Source: JBKEDS01 sp047975545 (lineage in GTDB: Bacteria > Bacteroidota > Bacteroidia > Flavobacteriales > Flavobacteriaceae). From it: 14,559 nt of DNA. The stretch's first letter is position 1. Every line of letters starts with the position of its first letter. The notes beneath the pieces are model-generated. The model was given only the letters and a program-made list of their open reading frames with translations, made no database searches and had not been told where the DNA came from. Shown here piece after piece: positions 6,476 through 12,500 of this stretch. Location of the stretch: contig JBKEDS010000081.1 in assembly GCA_047975545.1 (NCBI GenBank), forward strand, positions 1 to 14,559. Reading direction: 5' to 3'. A program made the translations under genes and the position numbers.

Positions 6476-7150
6476 TTAAATCAAATACGCCACGCCAACC
6501 CCCGTAACAATGGCAATAAATTTTGATAGGTTAAACTTGTGCCCGTCGCTGCTTTCAAACAAAATGGTGGTCGATATATGGAAAAATATCCCGATAACCA
6601 CGGCATTAATAACATCGGAAAAATGGTGGATCATTTCCGAGGTTGTCGAAACCAGTGTTCCCAAGGGCGTCATAACGGCAAACACCAATAAAAACAAGGC
6701 AATTTGCGGTTTTTTGTACCCCGATTGCATTAAAAACATGGTAATTAAGGCCGCAATAGGTATTTTATGCACCAGTATGCCGTACACCATATCGTTATGG
6801 TCATGAATGGCAAAGCCCTCCAAAAAGCTGTGGATGCACAAACTAACAAACAACGACCACGGAAAAGCCGCTTCGTGTTTGTGTATATGCACATGGCCAT
6901 GCTCGGCACCTTTAGAAAACAGTTCCAAAACAATTTGCAGCAAAATACCGCACATGATGTACAAGCCGGCACGCTTGGCGTCGAGGTGTTCGTAAACCTC
7001 GGGCAACAACTCGAAAAGCGTAAGGGCCAGCAAAAACGAACCGCTAAACGAAAGCAGGAGCTTTGTGCTAATAGATTTTTGCCGCTTAATAAAAGCAGTT
7101 AAAAAAAAGCCTATAACAACCGCCAAAAAGGGTAATAAAAATTTGTTCAT
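6476..7150 (-). CDS. ZIP family divalent metal transporter
   Basis: An inner-membrane importer of zinc or related divalent cations (ZIP/SLC39 family). It has about seven or eight hydrophobic segments in 224 residues. The family signature in the fourth and fifth segments is present: H107-S-F-L-E111-G112 and H128-K-I-P-I-A, corresponding to the H-N-x-x-E-G and H-K-x-P metal-site motifs. The usual Asn of the first motif is Ser (S108), which in other ZIPs can alter metal preference. The loop before it carries a His cluster (HGHVHIHKH, residues 84-92), a likely metal-gathering loop. The gene lies 19 bp after the methyltransferase stop and 46 bp before DUF4268, so a shared transcript is likely. No metal-responsive operator was recognised. 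Confidence 0.88.
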   Translation of the reverse strand: MNKFLLPFLAVVIGFFLTAFIKRQKSISTKLLLSFSGSFLLALTLFELLPEVYEHLDAKRAGLYIMCGILLQIVLELFSKGAEHGHVHIHKHEAAFPWSLFVSLCIHSFLEGFAIHDHNDMVYGILVHKIPIAALITMFLMQSGYKKPQIALFLLVFAVMTPLGTLVSTTSEMIHHFSDVINAVVIGIFFHISTTILFESSDGHKFNLSKFIAIVTGVGVAYLI

Positions 7151-7169
7151 TTACAGTAGGGCTAAAAAA

Positions 7170-7901
7170 TCATTTAAAAATCATTACTAAACGTTCGGAA
7201 GTTTTTTCGCTGTACTTACGCAACCTATAATCGCCAAAAACGTCCAATAAATATAAGCCTGCTTCTTCAAAAAACACTTCAAAATCGTTTAACGTAAACG
7301 CCCTAACACGTTCTTGGAAACTATAATCGTTGCCGCCAAAATTAAAACTTATATCCTTAAAAACATAACCATTTTTGGCATAGCGCTTTAAATTAAAGGC
7401 AATACCGTCAACCACTTTGGTTTCCTCCGGCACCAAATTATCAATAACAAAGCTACTGTTCATAAAATCGATAACCCCAAAGCCCGTATCGTTAAGGTTG
7501 GATTTAATGGCCTTAATGGTGCTAAGGTTGTCGCCGTCGTTTTCAAAATACCCAAAACTGGTAAACAAATTAAAAACCGCATCAAAAGTTCCGGGGTAGG
7601 GCAGGCACATGTTGTGTACGGCAAAATGCAGCCTATGGTTTTCAAACCTTTTGGCAAAGGCAATACTATTTTCGCTTAAATCCAAGCCCGTAACATCATA
7701 GCCCATTTTGTTCAAGTACCGCGAGTGGCGCCCCTGTCCGCAGGCCAAATCCAAAATACGGCCGCCCTCCGGAATATTTAAATATTCGGTAAGCGTGTCC
7801 ATAAAATGGCGGGCATCGGTATCGTCCCTATCCTTGTACAAAATATGGTAAAACGGCGTATCAAACCACGACATAAACCATTTTGGTGCGTTATTGCTCA
7901 T
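7170..7901 (-). CDS. Class I SAM-dependent methyltransferase
   Basis: A cytosolic methyltransferase of unknown substrate. The SAM-binding motif I is ILDLACGQGRHS (about residues 49-60), followed by motif-II-like GYDVTGLDLS and a motif-IV-like FDAVFNLFTSFGYF, a pattern of small-molecule or UbiE/Tam-like class I enzymes. I start it at the ATG at 7901 (243 residues, beginning MSNNAPKWFMSWFDTPFYH), which fits the usual domain start and has an A-rich leader. The frame remains open to an ATG at 8078, but that extension crosses a partial intergenic repeat (7914-7953) and looks non-coding. It is probably the first gene of the methyltransferase-ZIP-DUF4268 run. It is divergent from the THUMP methyltransferase. 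Confidence 0.88.
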   Translation of the reverse strand: MSNNAPKWFMSWFDTPFYHILYKDRDDTDARHFMDTLTEYLNIPEGGRILDLACGQGRHSRYLNKMGYDVTGLDLSENSIAFAKRFENHRLHFAVHNMCLPYPGTFDAVFNLFTSFGYFENDGDNLSTIKAIKSNLNDTGFGVIDFMNSSFVIDNLVPEETKVVDGIAFNLKRYAKNGYVFKDISFNFGGNDYSFQERVRAFTLNDFEVFFEEAGLYLLDVFGDYRLRKYSEKTSERLVMIFK

Positions 7902-7913
7902 AATTTTTTTTAT

Positions 7914-7953
7914 GGGGTTACCCTCCGGGTCAGGCTTTCCGCTATATCTTTTA
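7914..7953 (-). repeat. Partial second copy of the structured flavobacterial repeat
   Basis: On the minus strand this stretch contains ATAGCGGAAAGCC followed by TGACCCGGAGGGTAACCCC. The same words (AGCGGAAAGCC; GACCCGGAG, then GGGTAA) occur at 2980-2990 and 3059-3080 of the larger copy. It lies 12 bp upstream of the methyltransferase start, so it would be in the leader of that mRNA. A short ACCC-GGA-GGGT hairpin is possible. Confidence 0.5.
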
Positions 7954-8086
7954 TATGCCGAACTTATTTTGGTATCTCTTAAAAAAAACACCGCATAAGC
8001 AATGTAAAAACCAATTTGAATGTTCGTTTTTGGCATATAAAAGGATGCCGCTGCAATCCTTAACCCACCTATCTGCAAAATTCAGG

Positions 8087-8094
8087 CAAAATTA
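8087..8094 (-). promoter_or_regulatory. Candidate -7 box for the methyltransferase-ZIP-DUF4268 unit
   Basis: On the minus strand this reads TAATTTTG, matching TAnnTTTG. It would give a leader of about 180 nt that includes the partial repeat at 7914-7953. No good -33 box is seen at the normal distance. Confidence 0.3.
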
Positions 8095-8097
8095 CAC

Positions 8098-8105
8098 TAT
8101 TTTTG
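8098..8105 (+). promoter_or_regulatory. Candidate -7 box for the THUMP methyltransferase
   Basis: TATTTTTG matches TAnnTTTG and lies 37 bp before the ATG at 8143. It is only three bases from the opposing minus-strand box, so the two divergent promoters, if both real, would compete. The -33 box is not obvious. Confidence 0.35.
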
Positions 8106-8142
8106 CAATCTGTTAAAATCAATGTTAAAGCGGTAAAAAATT

Positions 8143-9297
8143 ATGGACGAAAACTTTACCATGGTCGCCAAAACCCTATTTGGCTTCGAGGATTTGTTAG
8201 AAAAAGAACTGTTGCAACTCGGCGCCCGCGACATAAAAAAAGGCGTGCGCAGCGTATCGTTCGTGGGCGATAAGGGCTTTATGTACAAGGCCAACCTTGG
8301 TTTGCGCACCGCTATAAAAATACTAAAGCCCGTTACAAGCTTTTCCATAAAAAACGAACAGGATTTGTACAACAAAATCTACAATATGGACTGGTCGCCG
8401 TATTTGGCCCCAACAGGCTCGCTGGCCATCGATACCACTATGCACACCAATTTGTTTACAAACTCACTTTTTATATCGCAAAAAGCAAAGGACGCCATAG
8501 TCGATAAATTTCGCGATACCGTAGGGCAACGCCCCAATGTCGATTTAAAATTCCCCGATTTAAAAATAAACCTCCGCATCGATAGGGACGAATGTACCGT
8601 ATCGTTGGATTCCTCGGGCGATTCCCTGCACAAGCGCGGCTACAAACTGGCCACCAACATAGCCCCGATAAATGAAGTGCTGGCAGCAGGGCTTATCCTG
8701 TTGTCGGGCTGGGATGGGCAAAGCGATTTTATGGACCCCATGTGCGGTTCCGGTACCGTGCTTATCGAAGCTGCCATGATAGCCTGCAACATACCGCCCA
8801 ACCTAATGCGCAAGGAATTTGCCTTTGAGCGTTGGCAAGATTGGGATGTGGATTTGTTCGAAAAAATTGAAACGTCCCTGCTCAACAAAACCCGTGACTT
8901 CCACCATAAAATCGTGGGCTACGACAAAGCACCAAGCGCTGTAAAAAAAGCCATTGAAAACGTAAAAAATGCCCAATTGGAAGATTTTATTTCCATAAAG
9001 CACGAAGATTTCTTCAAAACCCAAAAGGCGGGGCAGGCAAAGCTACACATGGTGTTTAACCCGCCCTACGGCGAACGTTTAAATATCGATATGCAGGCCT
9101 TTTACAAAAATATAGGCGATACCCTAAAACAAAGCTACCCCAATACCGAAGCATGGTTTATAACCAGCAACCTCGATGCCCTAAAGTTCGTGGGCTTGCG
9201 GCCCTCCCGAAAAATACAACTGTTTAACGCCAAACTGGAGTCTAAATTCGTAAAATACGAAATTTACGAGGGGAGTAAAAAAGGGAAGTATTTATAA
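8143..9297 (+). CDS. THUMP domain class I SAM RNA methyltransferase (RlmL N-terminal-type/YpsC-like)
   Basis: A cytosolic RNA guanine-N2 methyltransferase of the type that modifies 23S rRNA; older annotations call it an N6-adenine DNA methylase. The 384-residue protein has an N-terminal ferredoxin-like and THUMP region (about residues 5-155, opening KTLFGFEDLLEKEL). The Rossmann methyltransferase domain follows, with HKRGYK at 163-168, the SAM motif DPMCGSGTVLIEAA at 198-211, and the catalytic NPPYGERL at 306-313. NPPY is the amino-methylation motif. The length matches YpsC-like single-function enzymes rather than the RlmKL fusion. The start at 8143 is preferred; a second Met seven codons in (8161) cannot be excluded. 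It is divergent from the minus-strand methyltransferase. No convincing terminator hairpin follows in 9298-9420. Confidence 0.92.
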   Translation: MDENFTMVAKTLFGFEDLLEKELLQLGARDIKKGVRSVSFVGDKGFMYKANLGLRTAIKILKPVTSFSIKNEQDLYNKIYNMDWSPYLAPTGSLAIDTTMHTNLFTNSLFISQKAKDAIVDKFRDTVGQRPNVDLKFPDLKINLRIDRDECTVSLDSSGDSLHKRGYKLATNIAPINEVLAAGLILLSGWDGQSDFMDPMCGSGTVLIEAAMIACNIPPNLMRKEFAFERWQDWDVDLFEKIETSLLNKTRDFHHKIVGYDKAPSAVKKAIENVKNAQLEDFISIKHEDFFKTQKAGQAKLHMVFNPPYGERLNIDMQAFYKNIGDTLKQSYPNTEAWFITSNLDALKFVGLRPSRKIQLFNAKLESKFVKYEIYEGSKKGKYL

Positions 9298-9411
9298 GGG
9301 GTAAGAACTGTTAAACATCAAAATTTCACCATGTTTATTGTAAAGCTAAGTTTCTATAAAATATGATTGAAAATAGTTAGTTATATTAGTGTTGGAAAAA
9401 TCTTAAACATA

Positions 9412-9442
9412 TTGTGTATCAGCGTGTTTTTTGCTACATTTG
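9412..9442 (+). promoter_or_regulatory. Candidate Bacteroidota promoter for the giant secreted protein
   Basis: TTG at 9412-9414 and TACATTTG at 9435-9442 (TAnnTTTG) are separated by 20 bp, a good match to the Bacteroidota -33/-7 arrangement. The leader would be about 80 nt. This is the best promoter candidate in the window. The rest of the gap 9298-9529 shows only AT-rich sequence. Confidence 0.55.
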
Positions 9443-9485
9443 CCAAATAAAGCTATCAATAATTAATAGTTTTATACAAAAGGAA

Positions 9486-9493
9486 TAAATTTG
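9486..9493 (+). promoter_or_regulatory. Second candidate -7 box for the giant secreted protein
   Basis: TAAATTTG fits TAnnTTTG and is 36 bp before the ATG at 9530. No TTG-type -33 box is at the right distance, so it is weaker than the site at 9412-9442. Confidence 0.3.
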
Positions 9494-9529
9494 CCCCAAG
9501 CAACTACCTTTATTTAAAAAATAGAACTT

Positions 9530-12500
9530 ATGTTAGTAGCACTACAAACTTTTTGCAAAAAGGGGGTTGTCTCTTTTTTGTGCAAAAAAGCCTTCTTATT
9601 ACTTAGTTTATTTTTCTGTTTAAGTTTAAATGCCCAAATAACGTCTTTTACCATGACTGTTACTCCAACCCCCGAAACATGCGAGGGCAATGGGGCATTA
9701 ACTTTCGAAATTGAAAACACGCAAAATGAAGCAGAGTTTGAGTTTCAAATTTATCAAACTTCGAATCTTGTTACGCCTTATCGTGTTGGTGCGGCAACGG
9801 CAACGGGAACTACGCTAACACATACCGAAGAAGGACTTCTCGATGGTACTTACAATGTGGTGGTTGTACAAACGTTTGAGGGTGAAACCAACCAACAATC
9901 GCAAAATAACATTACCATAACGAGCAGCATCCAAGCATTGGCTTTTACACTGTCGCAAACACGAAAATGTGGTAATCTGGTAGATATTACCACAAATGTA
10001 ACGGCGGGGCATCCGGATACGTATACCTTGTACGATAATACTTCCAATGTGGTGCGTCCGGCTCAAGCATCCAATGTGTTTGAAGATGTGCCAACGGGGA
10101 GTTATGTCGTGGCTGTTGCTGATGTGTGTGGTGATGTTGTTTCGCTTGGTATTACGGTTGCCGAAGAAACCGTTAATTATGGTATTAGTAGGGGTTCTAA
10201 TGCTTATGGATTTGTTGCTTTGGCTGATTGCGATACCTTTAATCACGTAGAACGATTACAATATAATGGTACAAATACAATTCCCGCCCATCGTTACCCC
10301 ATAGATGTAGCAATAGAGGTTGAAGATCCGAACGGAGGACCAAATACGGTTATAAACACTACGTGGATCTCTGGTAATTCCGAAACGTTTTCAATTCCAT
10401 ATTACTACTTGGCTTCGGGAGGTACTTATAGCTACTCAGTTACTTTTACCGATGCTTGTGGTGTAGTAACTACGCAAACAGATGATATTCCAAGAAGTTC
10501 GAATTTTCGCTTGCGTACCATAAATGCTGTGTGTGGTTCAAAATTTCTTAGAATAGATAATTATTATCGATTAAAAAACCCAACAGCAAAAATTACTTTT
10601 GTGTCATATCCTTTGGGTTTCGATCCTGCAGATTATAATAACGATTTTGTATCGGGAGCTTATACGCATACCTATACTAGTAGTTTGGGGGACATTAATT
10701 TTGGAGATTCTACTACACCTGTTCCGGTGGGTAACTACACTATACAAATAGAAGATGATTGCGGACGTATTACAGAACAATCTATTACAGTTGTTAACTC
10801 GGTAAATTATAGTATATATAATAGTAAGCTCTATGGTGGTTGCGGCGATGATGAAGGGAATGTAAATCTTTATATTAGAGCATCCGGTGCTACTATAGCG
10901 GATAATATGGTATCGGTAAAGGTAACATCGGCTCCGGCGGCATTTATAACAAATTATGGGGTGTTGCCTTACGATGTTTCGGCTAATATTGCCAGTAACG
11001 GACAGTTTTATATGAATTCATTACCGGCAGGGGATTACACTATCAATGTGGTAGGTGAGTGTGGTATTCCCATAACCCATACATTTACGGTGCCGGGAGC
11101 AAATCTTGTATCTACGGTTACGCCAACTTTAAATTGCGGTAGTTTTGATGTGAGTTATGAAATTTCGTCATATTTGGCATACGAAACAATTTATTTGCAA
11201 AAATACTATCCGGCATCCGGTAGATGGGGGCATCCCTCAACAGGAAGTCTTTATACTAATGGAGCTGTTTTAACAACAACTAATGCTATGCAGTTTCCAG
11301 GTGTTGGTGGACATAATGGAGGGCTACAAACATTGACGGGAAGTTTTACTAATTTGGTTCAGTCTGGGTTATTTCGGGTAATATTACAATCGTATCATTA
11401 TGATAATGGCATTGCTTCTGGTGGAAATGGTACCGAGGGGCGCTTACTTTGCTTTAATGAGTTAGAACAGTTTACGGTACCCGCTAATGGTATTAGTTTA
11501 AACAACTATTATGTGGCCAGTTGTGCCGGAGGTACAACGGAGCTTATTATCGATGCTGTTTCAGGGGGCTCTACTTTAAATTATACTATTGTAGAGCAAA
11601 ATGGTACTGCGGTGAATATCGATAATGGCACGAGTCCTGTTTTTACGGGACTTGCACCGGGCAAGTACAAAGTTAGGATTACCGATGACTGCCCTAACGA
11701 AGTTTATTTTGAGTTTAGTACCAGTACCGTAAAATTACCGGTTATTCGCCCTAATAACCTTTGCGAAGGTGAAAATGGCTCGTTATTTGTCACAGGACTG
11801 TCATTTTTGGATATTACTTGGACAAAAGATAGCGATCCAACAGTTATAGGTACAGGTAATACTTTAAATTTTACACCATTTACAGCAACCGATGCAGGAA
11901 CATATCATGCTACCTTAAGCTACAATCCAAATCCCAGTGCCTGTATAAACCAAACCGTTTCTATTACGGTTGCTGCACCGCAACCTACACCGGAAGCCGG
12001 TACGGGGCAAACAATCGAGATTTTACAGCAAGATGCAGGTGTAATGAATTTATTTGATTTAATAACGCCACCTTATGATAATTACGGGGAATGGACGGAT
12101 TTATCAGGAACAGGATTTCTTAATAACGAAGTACTAGATGCAGGACAACTAACGGTTGAGACTTATCAATTTCAGTATAATGTTGAAGGATTGTGTGATG
12201 GTAGCGATAGCACTATCGTAACAATAAAAATTTTGGCAACCGATTTAACCGCTCATGAAGATACAATAACAGGCCTTTGTCCTAACATGCCACAAATCAA
12301 TATCGGAAACGTTATGGATAACGATACCGAAACCGGAAGTTTGGTAACGCAAGCCAATTACACGGTTAGCACGGAAGTTGCAGATCCTAATGGAATAATA
12401 ACGGTTAACGCAAATGGTACTGTTGATGTTGCAAGCGGAGCTCAAGCTGGCCAAACTTACACCCTGCAATACCGAATTTCCGAAACAGCCAATACAAATA

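Noticed and set aside
7902..8078. N-terminal extension of the minus-strand methyltransferase
   Set aside because: It crosses the partial repeat at 7914-7953 and lies outside the usual domain start; the ATG at 7901 has a better context.
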